The notes under the pieces were generated by a model. The model was not told the origin of the DNA, ran no database searches, and saw only the letters and a list, made by a program, of their open reading frames with translations. Shown piece after piece: positions 51,845 to 59,922 of a DNA stretch of 64,000 nucleotides (positions are counted from its first letter, which is position 1; the number at the start of each line of letters is the position of its first letter). The position numbers and the translations under genes are program-made. The stretch comes from DATEDA01 sp963827595 (lineage in GTDB: Bacteria; Pseudomonadota; Gammaproteobacteria; Burkholderiales; SG8-39). The stretch spans positions 186,001 to 250,000 of the forward strand of contig CAWHBT010000006.1 of the NCBI GenBank assembly GCA_963827595.1, given 5' to 3'.

Positions 51845-52837
51845 ATGAAGCTCGGCACGCTCAAGAACGATACCCGCGACGGCGCCCTGTGCGTCGTCTC
51901 TCGCGATCTGCGGACCGCGACCGTCGCGTACGACGTCGCGCCGACGCTGCAGGCCGCGCTCGACGACTGGGACTTCTGCGCGCCGCGGCTCGCGGCGCTC
52001 TACGCGGAGGCGAACCGCTCGCCCGCGGGTTCGCGCTGGTTCGAGGCCGACTTCGCGAAGTTCCACGCGCCGCTGCCGCGCGCGTTCCAGTGGGCCGACG
52101 CGTCGGCGTACCTCAGCCATGCGGAGCGGGTGCGGAAGGCCCGCGGCGCGGAGCTCGCCCGGGAGCTGCGCGAGGAGCCGCTCATGTACCAGGGGGGGTC
52201 GGACGCCTTTCTCGGGCCGTGCGACGACATCCCGGTCGAGAGCGAGACGTGGGACATCGACCTCGAGGGCGAGCTCGCGATCGTCACGGGCGACGTCCCG
52301 ATGGGCGTGAAGCGCGACCGGGCCGGGGAGCACATCCGGCTCGCCATGCTGGCGAACGACGTCTCGCTGCGCGGTCTGGTGCCGGCGGAGCTCGCGAAGG
52401 GGTTCGGGTTCTTCCAGTCAAAGACCTGGACGGCGTTCTCGCCGGTGGCGGTGACGCCGGACGAGCTCGGCGCCGCGTGGGACGGGCGCAAGCTCCGCCT
52501 GCCCCTCGTCGTGCACGTGAACGGCGAGCTGCTCGGGCGGCCGGACGCGGGCACCGACATGGCGTTCGACTTTCCCCGCCTCATCGTGCACGCGGCGAAG
52601 TCGCGCCGGCTGGGGGCCGGCACGGTCATCGGCTCGGGGACCGTCTCGAACAAGGACCCAAGGGCGGGGGTCTGCTGCCTGGCCGAGAAGCGCGCGCTCG
52701 AGACCCTCAAGGGCAGGGGCGCGGCGACGCCGTTCCTCAGGTTCGGCGACCGCGTGCGGATCGAGATGCTGGCCGAGGGGCGCTCGATTTTCGGCGCGAT
52801 CGACCAGCAGGTGGTGCGCTACGAGCCGCACCGGTAG
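51845..52837 (+). CDS. Fumarylacetoacetate hydrolase family protein
   Basis: The product is 330 residues with the FAH-type fold. It has the metal-binding pair in WDIDLEGELAIVTGD, LANDVSLRGL in place of LNDWSARD, and VIGSGTVSNKD toward the end. Differences from true fumarylacetoacetase suggest a related C-C hydrolase or isomerase. It follows the fumarylacetoacetase gene after 53 bases and may handle a side product of aromatic breakdown. A TACAAT near 51814 is a possible -10. Confidence 0.87.
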   Translation: MKLGTLKNDTRDGALCVVSRDLRTATVAYDVAPTLQAALDDWDFCAPRLAALYAEANRSPAGSRWFEADFAKFHAPLPRAFQWADASAYLSHAERVRKARGAELARELREEPLMYQGGSDAFLGPCDDIPVESETWDIDLEGELAIVTGDVPMGVKRDRAGEHIRLAMLANDVSLRGLVPAELAKGFGFFQSKTWTAFSPVAVTPDELGAAWDGRKLRLPLVVHVNGELLGRPDAGTDMAFDFPRLIVHAAKSRRLGAGTVIGSGTVSNKDPRAGVCCLAEKRALETLKGRGAATPFLRFGDRVRIEMLAEGRSIFGAIDQQVVRYEPHR

Positions 52838-52848
52838 GATTCGTCCCC

Positions 52849-53493
52849 ATGGCCTTCGACGAAATCCTCGGCTCGCCGCTGTTCATCGTCGGCGTGGCGT
52901 TCGGCATGATCGGCCTGCTGCAGATGGCGACCGGGTTCGTGGCGCTGTTCCGCCGCGAGCCCGTCGGGTTCACCGTCCGGATGGTGATCGGCCTCGCAGT
53001 GGGCGCGCTGGGACTGAGCGCCGCGCTGATCGCGTTCGGGGTCCAAGGCTACGCCGCCCTCACCCGCGAGACCCTGGCGGCGACGATCGCCGTCACCCCG
53101 AGCGGCCCGCAGCGGTTCGACGCGCGCGTGAAGTTCATCGACGGCCGCGAGGCCGCGTTCGTCATCGCGGGCGACGAGCTGTACGTCGACGCCCACGTCC
53201 TGAAGTGGAAGCCGCTCGCGAACGTGCTCGGCCTGCACACCGCCTACGAGCTCGACCGCATCGCCGGCCGCTACCGCTCGGCCGAGCAGGAGCAGAAAGG
53301 GCTGCGCACGGTCTATCCGCTGGGGAAGCCGCAGCTGGTCGATCTCTTCGCGCTGCGCAGCCGCTATGCCTGGCTCTCGCCCCTCGTCGACGCCGAGTAC
53401 GGCTCGGCGTCGTTCGTGCCGGTCACGAAGCCCGCCGAGCTCGAGGTGCGGGTGTCGCCGAGCGGCCTCCTGATCCGCGAGGCCGAGAAGTAG
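52849..53493 (+). CDS. Hypothetical membrane protein
   Basis: I do not recognise this family. The product is 214 residues: a first hydrophobic segment at about 10-32, a second at about 42-66, and then a soluble domain from about 70. The soluble part includes the segments GREAAFVIAGDELYVDAHVLKW and GLHTAYELDRIAGRYR. There are no Cys pairs or known catalytic motifs. It lies 11 bases after the FAH-family gene, and is followed in the opposite direction by the FHA gene. Confidence 0.75.
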   Translation: MAFDEILGSPLFIVGVAFGMIGLLQMATGFVALFRREPVGFTVRMVIGLAVGALGLSAALIAFGVQGYAALTRETLAATIAVTPSGPQRFDARVKFIDGREAAFVIAGDELYVDAHVLKWKPLANVLGLHTAYELDRIAGRYRSAEQEQKGLRTVYPLGKPQLVDLFALRSRYAWLSPLVDAEYGSASFVPVTKPAELEVRVSPSGLLIREAEK

Positions 53494-53544
53494 TCACTTG
53501 GAGGCCGGCGCGGTCGGGGTGGGCCCTGCGGCCGGACCGCGACG

Positions 53545-54228
53545 CTAGGCCTTCGCGGCGCCCTTGCCGATGAAGCGCAGCTCGAACTTTTCGCCGCCGA
53601 CCTCGATCGCCGCGCCGTCGCGGATCGCGTGCCAGCCGTCGACGATCGGCTTGCCGTCCACGCGCGGCGGCCGGCCGGCGACGCGAGCGAGCGAGAAGCC
53701 CTCGGGACGGCGCAGGATCGCGCAATAGTCCCGCGCCCGCTCGCCGATCCCAGTGAGCGGCTGCTCGAGGCCGACCGTCGCGCCGGCCTGCTTGCCGGAG
53801 ACGACGCGCAGCGCCGCGACCGGCAGCGGGATCTCCCACGACCGCGCCTCCGTCGTCGGCGCCTTGCCGGCGAGCGGGACGAGCCCGGCGTCGGTGGCGC
53901 GGAAGATCATCGTGCGGTCGCCTTCGGCGGACACGACGCTCTTGTGGTCGACGTAGCGGATCTGGAAGTCGAGGATCTCGATCGTGTCGCCATGGTTGAG
54001 CATATGCCGCGTCACGCGATTGCCGTTGACGAACGTGCCGTTCGCGCTCTCGAGGTCGAGGAGCATGTGATCGACGCCCCGCACCTCGATCGCCGCGTGC
54101 GCCTTGCTCACCGCGGCGTCCTCGAGCCGGATGTCGGCTCCCTCGGCGCGCCCGATCGTGATCCGCCGGTTCTCGATGAACCACGAGCCGAGCATCGCGC
54201 CGCCGCGGCTCGCCATCAGTTTCGCCAT
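53545..54228 (-). CDS. FHA-domain protein
   Basis: Phosphothreonine-recognition protein, 227 residues. The N-terminal FHA domain shows ITIGRAEGADIRL, the SKAHAAI Ser-His pair and ESANGTFVNGNRV. After a linker, a second degenerate FHA-like domain follows (GERARDYCAILRRP to IEVGGEKFELRF). Its ATG is next to the stop of the PP2C phosphatase gene with no gap, so the two form an operon. It probably acts as an adaptor for the kinase encoded nearby. Confidence 0.88.
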   Translation of the reverse strand: MAKLMASRGGAMLGSWFIENRRITIGRAEGADIRLEDAAVSKAHAAIEVRGVDHMLLDLESANGTFVNGNRVTRHMLNHGDTIEILDFQIRYVDHKSVVSAEGDRTMIFRATDAGLVPLAGKAPTTEARSWEIPLPVAALRVVSGKQAGATVGLEQPLTGIGERARDYCAILRRPEGFSLARVAGRPPRVDGKPIVDGWHAIRDGAAIEVGGEKFELRFIGKGAAKA

Positions 54229-55080
54229 CTACTTCCCTTCCATCTTCGAGCGCAGCCAGCCGAACAACCCCTGCGATTCGGGCTCGGCGCGCGGCGCGGC
54301 GGCGACGCGCGATTTCGCGCGCACCAGCACGACTGAGATGTTGTCGCGCCCGCCGCGGTCGTTCGCCAGCATGACCAGGGTGCCGGCCGCGAGGTCGAGG
54401 TTCGGCTCGAGCACCTCGAGGGCGTTGGCGAGATCGGCGTCGTCGACGAGATCGTGCAGCCCGTCGGTGCAGAGGAGGTAGATGTCGTCGGCGACCACTT
54501 CGTGCTCGCCGAGGTCGGGCGCCACCTGGTCCTCGGCGCCGAGCGCGCGCATGATGAGGTGGCGGCTTTTCGAGGCGCGCGCCTCGTCGGCGGTCATCTG
54601 CCCCGCTGCGAGCTGCGCCTGCACGAACGAATGGTCGGTGGTCAGCCGCTCGAGGCGGCCCTGTCGCCAGCGGTAGACGCGCGAGTCCCCGACGTGCGCG
54701 ATGCACACGCGATCGCCCCGGAACCACGCGACCGAGAGCGTCGTGCCCATGCCCGCGAGCCCGGGGTCCGCCCGGACGCGCTCGCGGATCGCCCGGTTCG
54801 CCGCGGCGAAGGCGGCGTGCGCTGCGGCGCGCGGCGCGATGTTCTGCGCCGTCGCGAGCTGGCCGACGAGCGTCTGGGTGGCGAGCTTGGCCGCGACGTC
54901 CGCGCCCCTCGCGGTCGCCATCCCGTCGGCGAGCGCGACGAAGCCGCGGGCGGCATCGGTCGCGACGCTGTCCTCGTTGAACTTTCGCACCCGGCCGAGA
55001 TCCGAGCGCGCCGCGACCTCCAGCGCGTACTTGAGCAGCGCGGGGGCCGGGGGGGTGCCGCCGGCGTATGACGTTGACAT
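54229..55080 (-). CDS. PP2C-family Ser/Thr protein phosphatase
   Basis: Metal-dependent phosphatase, 283 residues. PP2C motifs are in order: KFNEDSV, FVALADGMA (the second metal Asp; the usual GG is replaced by AT), GMGTTLSVAW, AHVGDSRVY, LLCTDGLHD and GGRDNISVVLV. The C-terminal 25 residues are not conserved. It is divergent from the kinase gene over 186 bases and operonic with the FHA gene, so it likely reverses that kinase's phosphorylation. Confidence 0.93.
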   Translation of the reverse strand: MSTSYAGGTPPAPALLKYALEVAARSDLGRVRKFNEDSVATDAARGFVALADGMATARGADVAAKLATQTLVGQLATAQNIAPRAAAHAAFAAANRAIRERVRADPGLAGMGTTLSVAWFRGDRVCIAHVGDSRVYRWRQGRLERLTTDHSFVQAQLAAGQMTADEARASKSRHLIMRALGAEDQVAPDLGEHEVVADDIYLLCTDGLHDLVDDADLANALEVLEPNLDLAAGTLVMLANDRGGRDNISVVLVRAKSRVAAAPRAEPESQGLFGWLRSKMEGK

Positions 55081-55266
55081 GAAAGGGTTTTGTGCGCTGC
55101 CGCAGCGCGCCGGGCCCGGCCCGGACGCGTAGCGACCCGCTATGGTAGGCCAGCCAAGCCGTTCTGCAAAAAGAAATAGTTTGGATTCCGGCGCTTACCG
55201 TGGGCCGCTTCAAGCGCTTTCTTTGCCAGAATGGGGCCGGCGGCAGGGTCAAACGCCGCGATCCGT

Positions 55267-56799
55267 ATGAGTGCGACCGCGAAGCAGCTCGGACGCTACG
55301 AACTTCTCGACGAGCTGGGTCGGGGGGCGATGGGCGTCGTCTACAAGGCGCGCGACCCGATCATCGACCGGGTGGTGGCGCTGAAAACCATCGACTTCGC
55401 CCTGACCGGCGCCGCGGCGGCGAGCTTCGAGCAGCGCTTCTTCCAGGAGGCGCGCGCGGCCGGGCGCCTGAACCACCCGAACATCGTCACCATCTACGAC
55501 GCCGGCCAGGCGGACGGCATCGCGTACATCGCGATGGAGTTCCTCGACGGGACGAGCCTGCGACAGCTCCTCGACGAGCAGGCGCCGCCCGGCATCGCGC
55601 GCGCCGTCGAGGTCGCCGGCCAGGTCGCGCGCGGCCTCGCGTACGCGCACGAGCAGGGGGTCATCCACCGCGACATCAAGCCGGCGAACATCATCTTGCT
55701 GCGTAACAAGCGGCCGAAGATCACCGACTTCGGCATCGCCCGGCTGAGCGAGGCCGACGGCCGGTCGGGCGAGCGGGCCGGCTCCCCGAAGTACATGGCG
55801 CCGGAGCAGATCCGCGCCGACGCCACGATCGACGGCCGCGCCGATCTCTTCTCGCTCGGCGCCGTCCTCTACGAGATGCTCACCGGTCGGGCACCGTTCA
55901 CCGGCGAGACGGTGCACGAGATCATGGAGCAGGTGCTCGGCGCCGACCCGCCGCCACCGGGCAGCGTGAATGCCCGCGTGCCGCCGGAGCTCGACGCGAT
56001 CGTCATGCGGATGCTCGCCAAGCGGCCTGCGGACCGGTTCCCGAGCGCGCGGTCGCTGTTCCGCCAGCTGCGGCGCGTCGAGGAGCGGCTCGACGAGCGG
56101 ACGACGCGCGAAGCCGCCGACGAGGTCGAGGGGGTCGCGCCCGTCGCACCGACGCCGAGCGAGGGCGATAAGACGCTCGTGCTCGCGGCGGCGGTGCCCG
56201 CACCGCCGCGCCGCGCCTTGCGCTCGACGCGCCGGATGGTGGCGCTCGTCGCCGCCGGGCTCGTTCTGGCCGGCCTCGCGCTGATCCCGTTGCGGCTCCA
56301 GTTCTCCGACGCGAATGCGCGGCGCACCGAGGTCGCCGCCGCGCCACCGTCGGCGGTGGTCGACGCCGTGCCGGCGCCGACGTCCGAGCCGGCGCACCCC
56401 GAACCTCCGCCCGCGATCGAGCCTCCCCGGCCGCCGCCCAAGGCGGTGAAGGTTGCGCCACCGCCACCGCCGAAGCGCGCCGCGGCGCCCGCCAAGCCAC
56501 CCGCGCCGCCGAAACCGGCCGTCGCTCCACCGCCGGTGCAGGTCGCCGCGGCGCCACCGCCGCCGCCGGCGGCGCCGCCGGCGCCGCTGACCGGCAAGCT
56601 GCTGCTCGACGTCACCCCGAGGGGCGACGTGTACATCGACGGCAAGCACGCCGGGACCGCGCCGCCGCTTTCGGTCATCGAGCTTCCGCCGGGCCGGCAC
56701 AAGGTCGAGATCCGGAACGCGACGCTGCTCCCGTACCTCGGCTACATCACGCTCCAGGCCGGCGCGAGCCACAAGGTCCAGCACGCCTTCGTGGAGTGA
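55267..56799 (+). CDS. Membrane Ser/Thr protein kinase with C-terminal PEGA domain
   Basis: Hanks-type kinase, 510 residues. It has the Gly-rich loop ELGRGAMGVV (about 17-25), the catalytic Lys40, HRD at 134-136, DFG at 154-156 and APE at 178-180. One transmembrane helix follows (about 324-342), then a Pro/Ala-rich spacer of about 85 residues (360-444) and a PEGA-type beta domain (LLDVTPRGDVYIDGKHAG to the end) that would lie in the periplasm. ATG 55267 removes a 12-residue upstream extension. With the neighbouring phosphatase and FHA protein it forms a phospho-signalling module. Confidence 0.94.
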   Translation: MSATAKQLGRYELLDELGRGAMGVVYKARDPIIDRVVALKTIDFALTGAAAASFEQRFFQEARAAGRLNHPNIVTIYDAGQADGIAYIAMEFLDGTSLRQLLDEQAPPGIARAVEVAGQVARGLAYAHEQGVIHRDIKPANIILLRNKRPKITDFGIARLSEADGRSGERAGSPKYMAPEQIRADATIDGRADLFSLGAVLYEMLTGRAPFTGETVHEIMEQVLGADPPPPGSVNARVPPELDAIVMRMLAKRPADRFPSARSLFRQLRRVEERLDERTTREAADEVEGVAPVAPTPSEGDKTLVLAAAVPAPPRRALRSTRRMVALVAAGLVLAGLALIPLRLQFSDANARRTEVAAAPPSAVVDAVPAPTSEPAHPEPPPAIEPPRPPPKAVKVAPPPPPKRAAAPAKPPAPPKPAVAPPPVQVAAAPPPPPAAPPAPLTGKLLLDVTPRGDVYIDGKHAGTAPPLSVIELPPGRHKVEIRNATLLPYLGYITLQAGASHKVQHAFVE

Positions 56800-56865
56800 C
56801 TCCGAACGGCGCGCCGCGACCCGGCTAACATTCGCCGTTCATCGTTGCTGCGTTCCGGCTGCTCT

Positions 56866-57927
56866 GTGGACCCCTTCACCCACGTCCTCAGCGGCGCGTT
56901 GCTCGCACGCGCGACCGCGCCCGATCCCGCCAAGGCGCGGATCTCGACCCTGGCGCGCGTCGCGGCCGGCGGTCTCGCGGCGGCGTTCCCGGATATCGAC
57001 TTCGTTCTCGGGTATGTCTCGCCGGTCGCTTACCTGTCCGGCCATCGCGGCGTCACGCATTCGATTCTCATGCTGCCGGTCTGGGCGGTGCTGCTCGCGT
57101 GGATTTTCGCGAAGATCGACCGCAGCAAGACGGTCACGTGGCGCGACTACTTCGGCGTGTGCGCGCTCGGCGTCGGCGCCCACATCCTCGGCGACCTGAT
57201 CACCTCGTACGGCACGATGATCTATGCGCCGCTCTCCGATGCGCGGGTGGCGTGGAACACGACGTTCATCATCGACCTCTGGTTCAGCGGGATCATCGTG
57301 GCGGGGCTCTTCGGGTCGCTGGTGTGGCGCCGGTCGCGGGTGCCCTCCGTCTGCGGGCTCGCCGTGCTCGCGGGTTACGTGGGATTCCAGGCGGTGCTGC
57401 ACTCGCGCGCGGTCGACTTCGGCGTCGAGTACGCGCGCCGGGAGGGCTTGAGCGAAGTGCAGGTGGCCGCGATCCCGCGCCCGGTCTCGCCGTTCAACTG
57501 GACGGTATTCGTCACCGCGGGCGACCGGTATTCCTATGCCCACGTCAATCTGGTGCGCGAGCGGATGCTGCCGACGCCCGGCCCGGATGCGGGCCTGCTC
57601 GAGCGCGTCGACGCGCCCTACGCGCCGCTCGCCGAGGCGAAGTGGATCGCGCTCGACAAGTACGGCGACGATTCGGAGCGAGCGCTCGCCGTGCGCTTGT
57701 TCGCCGATCCCCGCCTCGGGTTCTTCCGGTGGTTCGCGGAGTTCCCGGCGCTATATCGAGTCGACCGCGGCAACCCCTCGACGTGCGTCTGGTTCCAGGA
57801 CCTGCGGTTCGTCACCCCGGGGCTCGAGCGCAACATCTTCCGCTACGGGCTGTGCCGCGAGGAAGGCGCGGAGGACTGGCGCGTCTACCGGCTGCTCGGC
57901 GACGGCCAGCGGGAGTCAGCGGGGTAA
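56866..57927 (+). CDS. YdjM-like membrane-bound metal-dependent hydrolase
   Basis: The product is about 353 residues of the YdjM/LexA-binding inner-membrane hydrolase family. The N-terminus reads VDPFTHVLSGALLAR, and FPDIDFVLGY, the GHRGVTHS motif and GAHILGDLITSYG supply the conserved His/Asp residues. There are four or five hydrophobic segments in the first half, and the C-terminal half is soluble. GTG at 56866 gives the family start; a TTG at 56845 is an alternative. The biochemical function of the family is not settled. Confidence 0.82.
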   Translation: MDPFTHVLSGALLARATAPDPAKARISTLARVAAGGLAAAFPDIDFVLGYVSPVAYLSGHRGVTHSILMLPVWAVLLAWIFAKIDRSKTVTWRDYFGVCALGVGAHILGDLITSYGTMIYAPLSDARVAWNTTFIIDLWFSGIIVAGLFGSLVWRRSRVPSVCGLAVLAGYVGFQAVLHSRAVDFGVEYARREGLSEVQVAAIPRPVSPFNWTVFVTAGDRYSYAHVNLVRERMLPTPGPDAGLLERVDAPYAPLAEAKWIALDKYGDDSERALAVRLFADPRLGFFRWFAEFPALYRVDRGNPSTCVWFQDLRFVTPGLERNIFRYGLCREEGAEDWRVYRLLGDGQRESAG

Positions 57928-57935
57928 AGGTCGCA

Positions 57936-57970
57936 ATCGGGGGTTGTGGGTTCAAATCCTGCCCCGCGCC
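57936..57970 (+). other. tRNA-like 3' fragment
   Basis: Just after the YdjM-like gene there is a T-arm-like sequence: a GTGGG stem, a TTCAAAT loop and a CCTGC stem (57946-57962), then CCCGCGCC, which resembles an acceptor 3' strand. No matching 5' half is found upstream and no CCA follows. It may be the remnant of a tRNA gene left at the edge of an integrated element, or chance. Confidence 0.35.
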
Positions 57971-58126
57971 GATCGGACAGGCCGCTTCCGGCCACAAGCG
58001 GACCTTCGGATACACCCTGGGTCCGACCAATCACTTCCACGCGAGTTGGGCGAGGTGCTTCTTGGACTCTCGCCGCTGACGGTCTAAACTCGACTCGTCA
58101 ACCGGGTTGCCTTGCTGGAGGCTCCT

Positions 58127-58945
58127 ATGGCGAAGATGATTGGCGGTGAAATTGCCGTCGGTTTGCTGCATTGCGCCGCCTGCAGAGCCGTAGCTGCACG
58201 CGCAACTCCAGTAGACCAGTCAGGCGTTGCCCCGACCTCGCCGCGGGTGCCGCCACCCGTAGGGATCCGTATCTCGTCTCAGGAGGGATTTTCTCTGGTC
58301 GAGATGGCAATCGTGCTCGTGATCATCGGCCTGCTTATGGGCGGAATCCTGAAGGGCCAGGAGATCCTCACCCAGGCCCGGAGCAAGCACATCATCAACG
58401 ATGTCCACGGCATCAGCGCCGCCTACCTTGCGTACCTAGACCGCTATCGCGCGATCCCGGGCGACGATGGGCTGGCCGGCGGGGCGGGTGGCCGTTGGAC
58501 CGCCAGCGTCTCGGGAAACGGCGATGGCAGCATCGCAGGCCTGTACGAGGCCCAGCCTGCCGGGGCGACGCCGATAACGGGCGAGGAGTCGAACCTCTTC
58601 TGGTGGCACCTGCGGCTCGCCGGATTCCTGCCCGGCCCGACCGGTGGCGCAGGCGTGGGCGCGCAGCCAAACAACGCGCTGGGCACGATGATCGGGGTGC
58701 AGACGGGCATCGGGGCAGCGACAATGGGCCTTTCAGGGTTGATCATCTGCACCGCCAACATCCCCGACAAGATCGCGATCGCCGTCGACACCCAGACTGA
58801 CGATCGGGCTGCGGCCACCGGCTCGCTGCACGGCGCACTGCAGTCGGCATCCAACCAGCCGATCGCCGCGGCGACCTTCCCTCCCACTGGCGGCGACTAT
58901 GTGGAGACTGGCGCGAACAAGTACCTGCTCTGCAAGGGCCTCTGA
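58127..58945 (+). CDS. Prepilin/pseudopilin-like protein
   Basis: The product carries a prepilin peptidase site and N-terminal helix: SSQEG, cut, then FSLVEMAIVLVIIGLLMGGIL with Glu at +5. The remaining 150 or so residues are Gly-rich with Cys near the C-terminus (LIICTANIP and YLLCKGL), as in pilins and pseudopilins. ATG 58127 has a GGAGG ribosome-binding site but implies a 54-residue leader; the GTG at 58247 would give a normal 14-residue leader with no clear ribosome site. No other pilus or secretion genes are nearby. It may be an orphan minor pilin. Confidence 0.78.
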   Translation: MAKMIGGEIAVGLLHCAACRAVAARATPVDQSGVAPTSPRVPPPVGIRISSQEGFSLVEMAIVLVIIGLLMGGILKGQEILTQARSKHIINDVHGISAAYLAYLDRYRAIPGDDGLAGGAGGRWTASVSGNGDGSIAGLYEAQPAGATPITGEESNLFWWHLRLAGFLPGPTGGAGVGAQPNNALGTMIGVQTGIGAATMGLSGLIICTANIPDKIAIAVDTQTDDRAAATGSLHGALQSASNQPIAAATFPPTGGDYVETGANKYLLCKGL

Positions 58946-58966
58946 TCTGCTGGCCCGATGAACTCG

Positions 58967-58981
58967 GCCCGGTGACCGGGC
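58967..58981 (+). repeat. Short hairpin after the prepilin gene
   Basis: GCCCGG and CCGGGC around a 3-base loop, 21 bases after the prepilin stop. It could be a weak terminator but there is no U-run. Confidence 0.35.
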
Positions 58982-59098
58982 GAAGAGTCTCGAAGGGCGA
59001 GCATCTTCGTCGGTATTTGCGCCCGGTGGCAATAGAGGGAACTCCGCCAGGGTCTGCTTTTCTACCGCACAACAGGCAGCAAAGGGTCGTTAGCTGAC

Positions 59099-59314
59099 GG
59101 TCGTACTCGGAAAAGCAGCTCGCGTGGTCTTCGATGAACGGCCCAAGAGCGGCCGTCGGACGTCTTGCCAAGGCAGTCGCTGGAAAGCGGTCGCTCGACG
59201 GCGCTCTCGACCCATTGCTGCCGGTCGTGCTCTAGAAAAGCAGACCTTCGTGGACTTCGCTGAACGGCCCAAAGCTGCCGGCGGACGTCTTGCCAAGGCA
59301 GACACTGGGAAGGG
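59099..59314. repeat. Two imperfect tandem copies of a degenerate repeat
   Basis: Copy A (about 59099-59190) and copy B (about 59223-59314) share, in order and about 125 bases apart: GGTCGT, GAAAAGCAG or AGAAAAGCAG, a TTCG(A/C)TGAACGGCCCAA stretch, and CGTCTTGCCAAGGCAG. A short inverted piece (TCTGCTTTTCTA, near 59053) matches the AGAAAAGCAGA motif. It does not code in any convincing frame. It resembles degenerate dispersed repeats of proteobacterial genomes. Confidence 0.6.
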
Positions 59315-59922
59315 GCGTCCCGGCCAGGGACGGTACGGAAGTCAATTGCAGCAAAAAGAAACACCGCGCAACCAGATCATGGTGCGGCGGCGCCTTGAAA
59401 ATACTCGTCGCCATCGAAGATCCGTTGGTGATTATCAGAGTCCTCACGCACCTGGGCTTCCCTGCGCGCGCCTCCGCGCTCCACCGACAAGCCGACTCGA
59501 TCTTTTCCAAGCGGCCTGATCCTCAACCGACACCGGGTGCGCAACAGCGCCGAGGATTGCGCTCGGCCCTCGCTCGTGCAGAAGGCCCAATGCCTCGACA
59601 TTAGTCGCCCCCGGGCCAATGCATGGCGGGCGGACAAATCCCGTGAAAGCGTGAGTTTTCACCCGCCAACCCGGCTTTTGACGGCTCGCTGGCGCAGCGA
59701 TACAGTTGTGCTTGGCAAAAAATGCAGGTTTGAATTTCCTGTTTGGAATTTCCCGCGGGCGTTCTTTCGGTGGGTACGGCGGCGCGCGCGGCCAAGCTTC
59801 TGCTGTGGGAGAGGCCCGCTGCTCGCCTCGGGGTCGACGAGTGCCGTTATGGCGAACTCCCGTAGACTGCGATCGGGCGGGTACCCCGATCGCCGGCCCG
59901 CGAGGGCCCAACGAGGTTCGCG
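59315..59922. other. Intergenic region before the radical SAM gene
   Basis: No convincing gene. Between about 59700 and 59760 there is an AT-richer patch (including TTGGCA at 59712-59717 and a repeated GAATTT) that could hold the promoter of the radical SAM gene, but no good -10 is found at the right distance. The rest shows no clear repeat or structure. Confidence 0.4.

Noticed and set aside
55249..56784. Long minus-strand frame opposite the kinase gene
   Set aside because: Arg-rich shadow of a GC-rich gene; the sense strand has every kinase motif.
53545..56799. Type VI secretion regulatory locus
   Set aside because: Kinase, phosphatase and FHA genes fit the pattern, but no Tss genes are present in the window, so the assignment is not supported.
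59062..59364. Short minus-strand frames with a repeated DVRR-type motif
   Set aside because: The repetition comes from the degenerate DNA repeat there; frames lack ribosome sites and any family pattern.
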